Virus record (IMG/VR): IMGVR_UViG_3300032288_006230
Coordinates: 1 to 25,773 of that record
DNA from: a virus
Reading direction: 5' to 3' (one strand)
DNA length: 25,773 bases
The notes under the pieces are model-generated. The model saw nothing but the letters and a program-made list of their open reading frames with translations. It searched no databases and had not been told where the DNA came from. Positions 14,319 to 21,726 of this stretch are shown here, in pieces; positions within the stretch are counted from its first letter, which is position 1; every line of letters begins with the position of its first letter. Made by a program: the position numbers and the translations under genes.

Positions 14319-15695
14319 ATGAAGGCATTTCGTCGTATCTCGTTATATCTAATAGGTGTTTTTGGTTTGCTTGGGATGGCTTCTTTGCTGTCGCCGACGT
14401 CATTGGCTCCCGTTTATGCAACCGCAAGTAGTGGTGGTCCAATAGTCCTAGATGGTATGGACCCGGTGTGTCACGCTGTATACGGCGAGAATACAGACCA
14501 GTACATCGCAAAAGTCCTAAAAAGTGTTTATGACCAGTCATCCATGCCTGGGAACAGCGGCAAAATTGCCATTCTTGGAACATCGGGCCCCACAAATGCC
14601 GGCGGGTGCGGGGGCAACTGGAACACATTGCTGTCTGGTAAGTTTCTAAGCCAATTTGCAACAGCCCCAACAATTCAATTTATTTCAACAACGACAGAAT
14701 TGGATGCCTTTTTCTCAAGTGGCATCACTAGTTCGGCCCCTCGTATGATTTGGATTGCAGACGACTGGAGTCGTTCTTCCGCAGTAAATACCATCCTTAC
14801 CACTAACGCTGAAAAAATTGCTGACTTCGTCAACTCTGGTGGCGGACTATTCGCAAACAGCAATGAGTATGGTTGGCTAACTGCACTTCTCCCTAGCGCC
14901 GTATATAACAATGGCGGATGCAATGGCGGCCCAGAAGCAACGACAGAAGGGACCACAGACTTTGGTCTCACGAATACTATCGTTGCAGCATGTTGGCATG
15001 GTTACTTTACTGGCAATGTAGGAACACTCAAGACTCTCGTTGACTACCCATACCCGTCACCAACAGATACCCGTAAGGCCGTTTCTATCGGTGGCGGCGA
15101 AGTCTCATTGCCGAGTTCATTCACTCTTTCTATTAGTCCAGAAAATCCCCCTGCTGGAACACCACTCACAATCACCGCTACGGCACAGACGCTTGCTGGG
15201 GTGCCTCAGGCTGGCGTTACCGTGAGTGTTGTTGTCAGTACTGGTCCTGATGCTGGACAAACATTTACTGCTACAACAAATTCCACAGGAATTGCAACAA
15301 TCACAATCAATACTTCTTCCGTTGGGACGAACGTTTATACCGCTACAGCGACTGTTAATGGTGTTGCAAAAACAGTGTCAACAACGGTCACTTGGTCCGC
15401 TGCTCCCACGACAACAGTAGCCCCAACAACTACGACAGAGGCTCCCGCAACGACTACCACAGAAACTCCCGTAGCAACAACAGAGCCAGCCCCTACGACA
15501 ACAGAGGCCCATCACGAGCACACAACACCGACCGATGCTCCCCACGAGCACACAACAACGACTGTTGGCTATCTAGTTGAAGAATTACCTCAAACTGGCA
15601 TAGATACTGATGAGATAAAATGGTTTGCTATGGCGCTTCTTGGCACTGGTTTGCTAGTAGCACTTATTACAAAAAAGACGAGGGTAGCAAAATGA
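14319..15695 (+). CDS. LPXTG-type cell-wall-anchored surface protein
   Basis: 458 residues. A signal peptide (about 1-35, SLYLIGVFGLLGMASLL, cleavage near VYA) leads to a 210-residue globular domain that includes IADFVNSGGGLFANSNEYGW, reminiscent of the ThuA/glutamine-amidotransferase-like fold. An Ig-like (Big_1-type) domain follows (about 268-363), then a Thr-rich linker with His-containing repeats (HHEHTTPTDAPHEHTTTT). The C-terminus is a full sorting signal: L423-P-Q-T-G427, a hydrophobic segment (WFAMALLGTGLLVALI) and a basic tail KKTRVAK. A sortase would cut between T and G and link the protein to peptidoglycan. No sortase gene is in the window, so a host enzyme is implied. AAAGGGGAC precedes the ATG. 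It sits between lysis-region membrane genes. Confidence 0.85.
   Translation: MKAFRRISLYLIGVFGLLGMASLLSPTSLAPVYATASSGGPIVLDGMDPVCHAVYGENTDQYIAKVLKSVYDQSSMPGNSGKIAILGTSGPTNAGGCGGNWNTLLSGKFLSQFATAPTIQFISTTTELDAFFSSGITSSAPRMIWIADDWSRSSAVNTILTTNAEKIADFVNSGGGLFANSNEYGWLTALLPSAVYNNGGCNGGPEATTEGTTDFGLTNTIVAACWHGYFTGNVGTLKTLVDYPYPSPTDTRKAVSIGGGEVSLPSSFTLSISPENPPAGTPLTITATAQTLAGVPQAGVTVSVVVSTGPDAGQTFTATTNSTGIATITINTSSVGTNVYTATATVNGVAKTVSTTVTWSAAPTTTVAPTTTTEAPATTTTETPVATTEPAPTTTEAHHEHTTPTDAPHEHTTTTVGYLVEELPQTGIDTDEIKWFAMALLGTGLLVALITKKTRVAK
15585..15599 (+). other. sortase recognition motif LPQTG (coding)
   Basis: The codons TTA CCT CAA ACT GGC encode LPQTG, followed by 8 residues, a membrane segment and four basic residues. 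Spacing matches canonical sortase substrates of Gram-positive bacteria. Confidence 0.85.
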
Positions 15696-15952
15696 AACAA
15701 TTAGAAACTCTAAAGCCAATTCTATATAGAATTTTAGCAACGTTTACTGTGTCTGGATTAGGCGTAGTTGGTGCTGGTGCAATTACAAATATCCCATTAT
15801 GGAAAGCAGTCATGATGGCTGGATTTGGAAGTGTGGCACAAGTTATCGAAGGTTTAGCCAGGGCGTACCTAAATGACGGTAAACTATCAGTAGCCGAAAT
15901 TGAAGAAGTTTTTCACCAGGCGGAGGATTCACTCCCGGAGGAAAGCAAGTAG
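15692..15952 (+). CDS. small membrane protein, holin-like (86 aa)
   Basis: ATG 15692 overlaps the stop of the LPXTG gene (ATGA). Two hydrophobic segments (ILYRILATFTVSGLGVVGAG and PLWKAVMMAGFGSVAQVIEG) are followed by LARAYLNDGKLSVAEIEEVF and an acidic tail. I recall similar proteins from actinobacteriophage lysis regions, with a LARAYLDDGKL-like helix, annotated as holin or membrane protein; the exact family name I cannot confirm. It may work with the 89-residue protein as a two-component holin. Confidence 0.65.
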   Translation: MKQLETLKPILYRILATFTVSGLGVVGAGAITNIPLWKAVMMAGFGSVAQVIEGLARAYLNDGKLSVAEIEEVFHQAEDSLPEESK

Positions 15953-16034
15953 GCTGCGCTCAAAAACGTATGCTTAAATTATAAATCTCAACAGAGTTTC
16001 GGCAGCCGCAAACACGATGCGATAGCCTCAATAT

Positions 16035-16367
16035 ATGCTTAAAGTTGACGATGGAGAAATGCTCTGGCATAACGATGGCCATTCAATATCGTTGCGCATC
16101 AATAAGTCCGATGTAGAGATAATTGACATTCTATGCCCAACTGGACGTACTGGGGAATGCCACCATGAACGCGTTGGCTGTATCGTCAGTTACTTCATTA
16201 GTCGCTTTGGTCTTGACTGCAATGTCGGTGTTTGCCCAGCAATGCCAAATTTGCAGATTTGCTGGTCTCTTGTAGGCGACCCCTATGAAGTTGATGCATG
16301 CCAATTGTGGTTCGTCCCATTGGAAGACGAAGTATTTTATGCTTGGCTAGCAACGAAGACCAACTAG
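16035..16367 (+). CDS. cysteine-rich conserved hypothetical protein (110 aa)
   Basis: Nine cysteine or histidine ligand candidates: C34, C42, H43, H44, C49, C62, C67, C76 and C89. The core (RFGLDCNVGVCPA, ICWSLVGDPYEVDACQLWF, PLEDEVFYAWL) resembles a hypothetical family I associate with uncultured aquatic phages. The start is uncertain: ATG 16035 has no clear binding site, while an internal ATG at 16059 follows GGAGAA closely. The 82-base gap before it has AT-rich stretches (TTAAATTATAAA near 15972) that could hold its promoter. It meets the leftward WhiB gene end-to-end with 9 bases between, and I see no hairpin terminator. Function unknown; metal binding is possible. Confidence 0.6.
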   Translation: MLKVDDGEMLWHNDGHSISLRINKSDVEIIDILCPTGRTGECHHERVGCIVSYFISRFGLDCNVGVCPAMPNLQICWSLVGDPYEVDACQLWFVPLEDEVFYAWLATKTN

Positions 16368-16376
16368 CCCACGACA

Positions 16377-16748
16377 TCACACCTTGATGGCGTTACGTTC
16401 TTTGAGTACTTTTGCTATTTTCTTTCGCTTAACATTGCTTTCAGGAAGTTCACGAAGGCGCTCGTATTCAACTGTCAATTTGAGCCGTTCAATATAGGCG
16501 ATATTGCCCTTGCGATGGCGATGAGACCAGCCAGCGGTGCCGCCCCACACCCCGGATACCTCGTGATTTTCTAGAGCGTATTCCGCACACTTGACAATGA
16601 CTGAGCACCCAGAACAGAAGTCCTCGGCTTGTCTATGTCTACTGCGAACATTCGTTTCTTCAGGGTCGGGGAAGAAAATTTCTGGGTCAGCACCGCGACA
16701 CTTGGCGCGAGAAAACCATGCAACATTGGCAATATTGTCTGTAGTCAT
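16377..16748 (-). CDS. WhiB-family iron-sulphur transcriptional regulator
   Basis: 123 residues from MTTDNIANVAWFSRAKC. The four cluster-binding cysteines are C17, C45, C48 and C54 (C-x2-C-x5-C in FCSGCSVIVKC), followed by the G66-V-W-G-G70 turn and a basic C-terminus (WSHRHRKG and KRKKIAKVLKERN) that should touch DNA. WhiB proteins hold a 4Fe-4S cluster and bind the major sigma factor's region 4. I chose the ATG at 16748 because the longer frame overlaps the neighbouring gene. It is transcribed after the 1027-residue gene with a 34-base gap. Confidence 0.92.
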   Translation of the reverse strand: MTTDNIANVAWFSRAKCRGADPEIFFPDPEETNVRSRHRQAEDFCSGCSVIVKCAEYALENHEVSGVWGGTAGWSHRHRKGNIAYIERLKLTVEYERLRELPESNVKRKKIAKVLKERNAIKV

Positions 16749-16782
16749 TGGGCCACAGCCTAGCGATGATGGCCCAAAATTA

Positions 16783-19700
16783 CTACCAGTCTGGCGGTAA
16801 TGCTTCCTCGTTGAGGTCGCGGAAATCGTACGACAGCGCAATGCTCTTGTAACTAAAACGCTCTGCAAGTCTGCCGCGCCTGTCAATGCCAAACATTTCG
16901 TCGCTCTTAATATTGATTCCCTTGTCTGCGAGCCAAGCAACCAATTCACCGGGCTGAATACCTAGTGCTCTCGCTACGTCACGTCGAATAGTTCCCATCC
17001 GTGCGCCGGTCAACTCGCCTGGAGACTTGCCTTTGAGTATTTGGTACATCTCGCCAAGTACTTCATTTTTTCCTTTGCCACTTGCCAGCAATTCCTTGGC
17101 AGTACTTAGTGCAACCTGCGTGGCATTGGCGCCAGGCTTGGAGCCACGCTGTGCATATGCGCCACGAGACTGAACCATGCCCTCAATGAGGAGACGGATG
17201 CCCGCATCTGGGATATCAAATTTCTTGCTCAGCGCAGCAATTGCCTTGACTTGCTGTTGGTTATTTTCTTGCATTGCCTGTGGGAACGCATTGCGAATTT
17301 CAGCAACAAAACCCGCCCATTCCTTTATTTTACTTGGGTCCGAAAGCATTGAATTGCCGAAGATATTGCCAAGACCACGGAACGGGTCGCTGCCATTAAC
17401 TCGCGTAATGCCTCCACCGCCAGGGTATAGGGCATCAATGACTTGCTGAGTAACGCCAGATTTGCCCTTCCATCTTTCTTCGTACTCACTCTTGAGTAGT
17501 CCTCCGAGCGTTCTATCTACAAGTAATCTTGCAAGAACTGGGGATACATCATTTAGTCGTTGAAAAATGTCCTCATCTAGTTGTTCTTTTCGGCCCACTT
17601 CTTCATTCTTGTCTCTAATGAGAGCCTTCAGTCTATTAAAGAAGTTATTGTATGCTTTTTCTGCTTCATCGTTATCGGCTAGATTGGGTAATTGCACAAA
17701 CCGCCCGCTAGTAGAAGCGTCCTCTGGCGAGGTGCCTCCAGCAATATTGCTACCGAGACCACTACCACCACCTGTGCCTTGTTCTGAAGGCGCCTGGTCA
17801 AAGCCACTACCGCCCATATCTATTGATACGTTGGCTCTGTCGGGGTCGTTGTCGTCGTAGGTTCCAAATGTGTCGCCGAACTCTCCACTATCATCGTCAC
17901 TCCCAGCAGGAGCATCAAGTGACAATGCGAGTTTTCGCCTTTGAATAACTTTTTGCTTGCCAGTCTTTGGGTCGATTTCTGGGACCTTATTCCCGTCGGC
18001 ATCTAATAAAAACGTGCCGTCTTTGGCCCTTACCCACTGCGGTTCAGGCTCAAACAAGACAGCCTTTTGTTGGGCCTCTTTGCGTCCTAGTGCGCCACTG
18101 AGAGTTCTTTCCAGCGCCTTGACCATTTCCGCAATGGTATTCGGTCGCGGATTGCCATCCTTGTCATTGACAAATGGGTGCCCTCCAAGTGGGAACTTCA
18201 AAGCCTCTGGGAATCCTAAAGTATCAGAAACTTTTTTATCCCACCATTTTGTGCTGCCATCTTTATCCACGGGGACCCATGCCAAGAATGAAAAGTCACC
18301 CTTCTCCATCATTGGCATATAGTTAGCCACAACTGCGGCAAGAATCTCCTGACGAAGGTCTTCTGTCATCCCTTGCGCTTTTGCTGATACACCAGCAGTA
18401 CGCGGTCCATCGTATCCAGGCCAGTTGAACATACTACCTTGTACGGCCGCCATCACTGCGGGCAGCCATGTATCTTCAACAAACTGCTTGAGTTTACGTT
18501 GTTCTCTTTGACTTAATGGCAGGCCATCCTGTTGAGGGAATAATGACTCTCCAAGTTTGCGCTTACCTGCATTGGATGCAGAGCGAGTTGAGCGGATTGA
18601 TAGGAGTGTTGATTCTGGGGTGAAGGTAGCAACTTGATGGTCGCGACTTACAGATTCCCCGATTGATTCATGATTCGGTGGCCGCTTGAGGCCTGACGAA
18701 TTAGATTTCATTCGGTCATAAATATCCTTACGGACCGCCGCATTGGTTTCTCTCTTGAACGCTTGATACAGCGGCTCATTCTTCTTCTTGGCAGCCAATG
18801 ATGCCTTTGTATGGAATTGAACTTCATAGTTAAATCCACGCGGGTCTTGAATCATTGCATTTACGCCACTATATGGGTCCTTGGAGCCCCAGTAGTTCCA
18901 AGTAGTGACGCGAGACCCATCTGCTCTAAGCGTAGCCAACGCCGACTTGACGAAATCGGAGTAGTCGTCAACACCGTCTGTAACAAACGTATAACGCAAT
19001 GCGTCATTCATCTGTACTGCCGTTGCACCTATATCGCCATCAAAATTGCCCTTGAGACGCTCAATCTTATTTGCAAACGAGTCAAGTGTTTTGAATTTTT
19101 TATCCAAATCAGCAAGTTTGGCAAAGCCGCCAGATGCTGACTCAATATCTTTCATTTTCTTGGTTACTTGAGGTTCGTTTCTACGGATAACCCTCTGTGC
19201 TGCTTTTGCAACTTCTACCGTATCGTCGGAAGGCTTTTCGCTACCCTTGGATGTAGAGCGCAACGACGAAATTGCAGGCGAACCTGGCAACGCTGGGCGC
19301 GCCCACGGGGTTCCCTCTTGTACGGTTCCATCATTATCGCCGTCAATGGCTTTCGGGTCGTATTTTTCAACAGACCGACCAACTCGCCTAAGCGTCTGGC
19401 CCAATCCTTTGGCCTGGATTCCAGAACCTACACGCACTTCTGCTTCAAAGTCGCGACGGTTTTGCTTTATCTCTTTTGCAAATTCTGTGTCTTCCTCTTG
19501 TGCAGTTGATGAACTAATTATGTCTTCATCAGGGAAGTAAGTGGCAATTTCGCGTGCTTTTTTATATAGCCATTTTGTATATTCGTAAGCATCATCTTCA
19601 GAAACAAAACGGCCAAGGTGTCCGCCTGTCTTTTTGTAGAGACGGACTGATTGCTGGTCGCTCATATCCTGGCCAATTGGATTTATCTTTGGCAAGATTG

Positions 19701-19866
19701 CATGAATGAGCCCATCTTTGTAGACATGCATGGACTGTCCAATAGACTTCATATAGGAGGCATAGTTATTGGCAGCAATATCGATATTGCCTTTTTCGGC
19801 AGGGGCGACAGGGGCACCATCTCCGTATTCTGGCATCATGCTTCCGTCAAATAGTTTTTGTCCCAT
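16783..19866 (-). CDS. 1027-residue protein with RelA/SpoT synthetase-like domain
   Basis: GGAGGAATA directly before the ATG is a strong binding site. Residues 175-185 (DGDNDGTVQEG) are an EF-hand-like acidic loop seen in actinophage head-associated proteins. Residues 235-390 look like a (p)ppGpp-synthetase fold: K257-F-K259-x3-S263-x3-K267 matches the R-x-K-x3-S-x3-K ATP motif of RelA, D288 in NDALRYTFV matches the metal Asp, Y332 in PYSGVNAM matches the G-Y-x-S substrate motif, and E348 in YEVQFHT matches the EIQIRT motif. Residues 460-535 (FVEDTWLPAVMAA, EDLRQEILAAVV, DFSFLAWV) weakly resemble sigma-70 region 2. A Gly/Ser/Asp-rich linker (655-720) and a helical C-terminal half with an HTH-like stretch (935-985) follow. 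Short motifs RST and ALSxD at module borders suggest a polyprotein or a packaged multidomain protein. Confidence 0.75.
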   Translation of the reverse strand: MGQKLFDGSMMPEYGDGAPVAPAEKGNIDIAANNYASYMKSIGQSMHVYKDGLIHAILPKINPIGQDMSDQQSVRLYKKTGGHLGRFVSEDDAYEYTKWLYKKAREIATYFPDEDIISSSTAQEEDTEFAKEIKQNRRDFEAEVRVGSGIQAKGLGQTLRRVGRSVEKYDPKAIDGDNDGTVQEGTPWARPALPGSPAISSLRSTSKGSEKPSDDTVEVAKAAQRVIRRNEPQVTKKMKDIESASGGFAKLADLDKKFKTLDSFANKIERLKGNFDGDIGATAVQMNDALRYTFVTDGVDDYSDFVKSALATLRADGSRVTTWNYWGSKDPYSGVNAMIQDPRGFNYEVQFHTKASLAAKKKNEPLYQAFKRETNAAVRKDIYDRMKSNSSGLKRPPNHESIGESVSRDHQVATFTPESTLLSIRSTRSASNAGKRKLGESLFPQQDGLPLSQREQRKLKQFVEDTWLPAVMAAVQGSMFNWPGYDGPRTAGVSAKAQGMTEDLRQEILAAVVANYMPMMEKGDFSFLAWVPVDKDGSTKWWDKKVSDTLGFPEALKFPLGGHPFVNDKDGNPRPNTIAEMVKALERTLSGALGRKEAQQKAVLFEPEPQWVRAKDGTFLLDADGNKVPEIDPKTGKQKVIQRRKLALSLDAPAGSDDDSGEFGDTFGTYDDNDPDRANVSIDMGGSGFDQAPSEQGTGGGSGLGSNIAGGTSPEDASTSGRFVQLPNLADNDEAEKAYNNFFNRLKALIRDKNEEVGRKEQLDEDIFQRLNDVSPVLARLLVDRTLGGLLKSEYEERWKGKSGVTQQVIDALYPGGGGITRVNGSDPFRGLGNIFGNSMLSDPSKIKEWAGFVAEIRNAFPQAMQENNQQQVKAIAALSKKFDIPDAGIRLLIEGMVQSRGAYAQRGSKPGANATQVALSTAKELLASGKGKNEVLGEMYQILKGKSPGELTGARMGTIRRDVARALGIQPGELVAWLADKGINIKSDEMFGIDRRGRLAERFSYKSIALSYDFRDLNEEALPPDW
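18682..19164 (-). other. RelA/SpoT nucleotidyltransferase-like domain (coding region)
   Basis: Codes residues 235-395 of the 1027-residue protein. Four landmarks occur in the right order and roughly right spacing: K-x-K-x3-S-x3-K, ND-ALRY, PYSGVN and EVQFHT. In bacteria this fold makes (p)ppGpp or, in toxic small alarmone synthetases, modifies tRNA or makes (p)ppApp. Which applies here cannot be told. Confidence 0.65.
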
Positions 19867-19949
19867 TATTCCTCCAGTGTTGGGGCACTGTCATGCATCT
19901 AAACACAACAACAATGATAGTACGAAAATGAATTAATGACAGGCACGCC

Positions 19950-20807
19950 CTATCCCTTGCGAGCACCCCTGGATGCACTTTCCGCACTTGATGTATTGGC
20001 CACAAACTGCTTGCCCTTTTTATCGCCAGATAGTTTTTTGGCAATTGTTGCCCGTCTTTGTTCTGGGCTCAGGCGCTTCCATGCCTTTGCGGGCAAGTAA
20101 CGGGTCATTTTCCCTTTTCTTAGCGCGGGCTTCCCGTCTGCCGTAGTCCATCGTTCACGGGTCCACTTGTTCAATGACCTCTGTGCTTTTGCTGGCTTCC
20201 CTCTATAGCCCCCTCCAGCACGACGATATTCTTGTGCCACCAATTGGGCTTTTCTAGCCGACCATTGACCTGGACGTCCACCACGAGAACCCGCCATAAT
20301 TCTGTTCTTAATAGATTCACGCAAATCTGGCTTTGTGTATTGCATTTTTTTTACAGAAACTCGGGAAGTGACTGTGTCAAGGAATTCCAACGCCTTCATT
20401 GTTGTTGGCGAGACATCACCATATTGCGGTGATTTAATTCCTACATGGACTTTTACGACATCATTCGGGATTACCGCAAAACGGCACTTACCTTCGGGCT
20501 CAACCGGCAATGCAATCAACTTGCACTCCGAACCACCTTTCCACATAATGCAATTCGAGCACTTGACTCCAATGTGTCGCTTGTCATTCTGTGAGGCTGG
20601 CTTGTATCCCGCCCACACCCCGTCGCCATCCTGGTCAAATTTCCCATATTTGGCTACCACCGCTAGCAACGAAGTGGCAACAGCAGTCTCCTGCTGGTCA
20701 ACAAATATCTTGTCGCCTTCTTTGGGGGTATCCAAAACGAGACGCATCCCGCCGGACAAGAGGTGCAGTATTGGTGAAGGGTTTCCCATGGGCCTATTAT
20801 CCCACAT
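19950..20807 (-). CDS. DUF5872-domain protein with CxxC N-terminal domain
   Basis: 285 residues. The N-terminal half has an acidic loop D58-Q-D60-G-D62 (KFDQDGDGVWAGY) and four cysteines, C83-x2-C86-x8-C95-x12-C108, that could bind zinc or an Fe-S centre, ending EPEGKCRFAVIP. The C-terminal half (about 175-272) is basic and matches my memory of DUF5872: RPGQWSARKAQLVAQEYRR, SLNKWTRERW, RYLPAKAWKRLSP and KKGKQFVANT. That domain is spread through phages and giant viruses, function unknown, probably nucleic-acid binding. Starts at 20807 or the internal ATG 20789 are both possible. It precedes the RelA-like gene in the same leftward unit, with an 83-base gap. Confidence 0.7.
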   Translation of the reverse strand: MWDNRPMGNPSPILHLLSGGMRLVLDTPKEGDKIFVDQQETAVATSLLAVVAKYGKFDQDGDGVWAGYKPASQNDKRHIGVKCSNCIMWKGGSECKLIALPVEPEGKCRFAVIPNDVVKVHVGIKSPQYGDVSPTTMKALEFLDTVTSRVSVKKMQYTKPDLRESIKNRIMAGSRGGRPGQWSARKAQLVAQEYRRAGGGYRGKPAKAQRSLNKWTRERWTTADGKPALRKGKMTRYLPAKAWKRLSPEQRRATIAKKLSGDKKGKQFVANTSSAESASRGARKG

Positions 20808-20818
20808 TTTGATTGGAC

Positions 20819-21097
20819 CTAGAGGTCGTCGTCATCAAGTCTTTTTTGCCTGTCATCCAGGCCCTTTGACCTAATCATTTTGAACAACTCATCGCGTCCA
20901 GAGCCAGTGATTAAGTACTTCTTTTCAGGGAACTCCTGCAAGAACCCATACTTTATGAGCGTTTGAGCAGACCGCTCAACCCTGCTGGGTTTTTCTAAAG
21001 CGACAACAATACGGATTGCTTCTTCTGCCGAAAATGGCTTTTTGAAAACTTTTGCCACCATAAGAAGGTCATGTGTGAGTGAGTTATATTTTATCAT
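20819..21097 (-). CDS. winged-helix-like small protein (92 aa)
   Basis: Begins MIKYNSLTHDLLMVAKVFKK. The segment PFSAEEAIRIVVALEKPSRV ERSAQTLIKYGFLQEF with a following beta wing (KKYLITGSGRDELF) has the helix-helix-wing order of a winged helix. It overlaps the preceding winged-helix gene by 14 bases, so the pair is coupled. Acidic, polar tail (DDRQKRLDDDDL). A regulator or DNA-binding replication/packaging adaptor is plausible. Confidence 0.6.
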   Translation of the reverse strand: MIKYNSLTHDLLMVAKVFKKPFSAEEAIRIVVALEKPSRVERSAQTLIKYGFLQEFPEKKYLITGSGRDELFKMIRSKGLDDRQKRLDDDDL

Positions 21098-21398
21098 TTT
21101 TGATTAAAAGTGCCAGCGTTTTATAATCCGGGTGCTGATGTAGCGCTTCGAGATTCACTGAATACTTATTATTCCTCCCATTTTTTTCTACAACAACAAT
21201 ACCGGCATCCAGCCAGAAAGCGACGGCTTTTTCGACTGCCGATGGCGAAATGCCCAGTATTACCGAAACTGCCACTTGAGTAATTGTGGGGTCGGCGACG
21301 AGCGTGACCAGAACGCGCCCATTAACTGAAAGAAGACCACCCTTCCTTAACAAATCTTTGGACTCACCCCAAGTTGTTAACAAATCGTAAACATTCAT
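21084..21398 (-). CDS. winged helix-turn-helix regulator (104 aa)
   Basis: ITQVAVSVILGISPSAVEKA VAFWLDAGIVVVEKNGRNNKYSV reads as an HTH recognition helix followed by a wing, like ArsR/MarR-type regulators. The N-terminus (VYDLLTTWGESKDLL) would be the dimer or first helix. It is the first gene of the leftward unit, 68 bases from a rightward gene, so it is well placed to control the divergent promoter region. An AGG sits just before the ATG. Confidence 0.65.
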   Translation of the reverse strand: MNVYDLLTTWGESKDLLRKGGLLSVNGRVLVTLVADPTITQVAVSVILGISPSAVEKAVAFWLDAGIVVVEKNGRNNKYSVNLEALHQHPDYKTLALLIKNDKI

Positions 21399-21422
21399 TG
21401 CCTAATCCCATCGGTGTAATTA

Positions 21423-21437
21423 GTGTTCTTTCAACAC
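21423..21437. promoter_or_regulatory. inverted repeat in the divergent intergenic region
   Basis: GTGTT (21423-21427) and AACAC (21433-21437) form a 5-base-arm inverted repeat around CTTTC, preceded by a TGTAATTAGT similar to the TATAATTAGT before the endolysin. A second small one, CCAC-AACC-GTGG (21444-21455), lies against the ribosome binding site GTGGAGG of the rightward gene. An operator or attenuating hairpin is possible; the arms are short. Confidence 0.35.
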
Positions 21438-21465
21438 CATATACCACAACCGTGGAGGTTCGGAC

Positions 21466-21726
21466 ATGCTGGCTAGCAAACTCAATACACTCGAGACACG
21501 AAGTAGTGGATGTCGTCTTAATGACATTATGACTTCACTTAGCAAGGATGATGCCCAGGCACTCAACTCCGCTATCCGGAATCCAGACGTATCAATCCGT
21601 GGGATTTATAGCGCCCTCCGGAGTGAGGGGATTTTGGTGAGTCGTGACTCTATCGCCAAGGGCCGTGATTGTTCCGCAAACACAGCCAACTGCAGATGCG
21701 GCCTTTTTACTGAAGGGGGTAAATAA
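21466..21726 (+). CDS. small DNA-binding-like protein (86 aa)
   Basis: GTGGAGG at 21452-21458 serves ATG 21466. Helices LNDIMTSLSKDDAQALNSAI and SIRGIYSALRSEGILVSRDS lead to SIAKGRDCSANTANCRCG: the order resembles a phage HTH family in which the last helix is followed by a Cys-rich end (usually HRxGxCxC). Cysteines C16, C69, C76 and C78 may bind a metal. It ends exactly where the metallophosphoesterase begins (one-base overlap). Function inferred only. Confidence 0.6.
   Translation: MLASKLNTLETRSSGCRLNDIMTSLSKDDAQALNSAIRNPDVSIRGIYSALRSEGILVSRDSIAKGRDCSANTANCRCGLFTEGGK

Noticed and set aside
13978-14673. Leftward 231-codon open frame across the lysis genes
   Set aside because: It opposes three overlapping, well-supported rightward genes.
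15950-16010. GGCTGC ... GCAGCC arms as a terminator after the lysis region
   Set aside because: Only six-base arms separated by about 45 bases with no T-run; probably chance.
16749-16949. N-terminal extension of the first WhiB
   Set aside because: Overlaps the end of the 1027-residue gene and precedes the normal WhiB start without any recognisable domain.
20335-20874. Rightward 179-codon open frame opposite the DUF5872 gene
   Set aside because: The opposite strand holds conserved motifs and a basic domain; this frame shows none.
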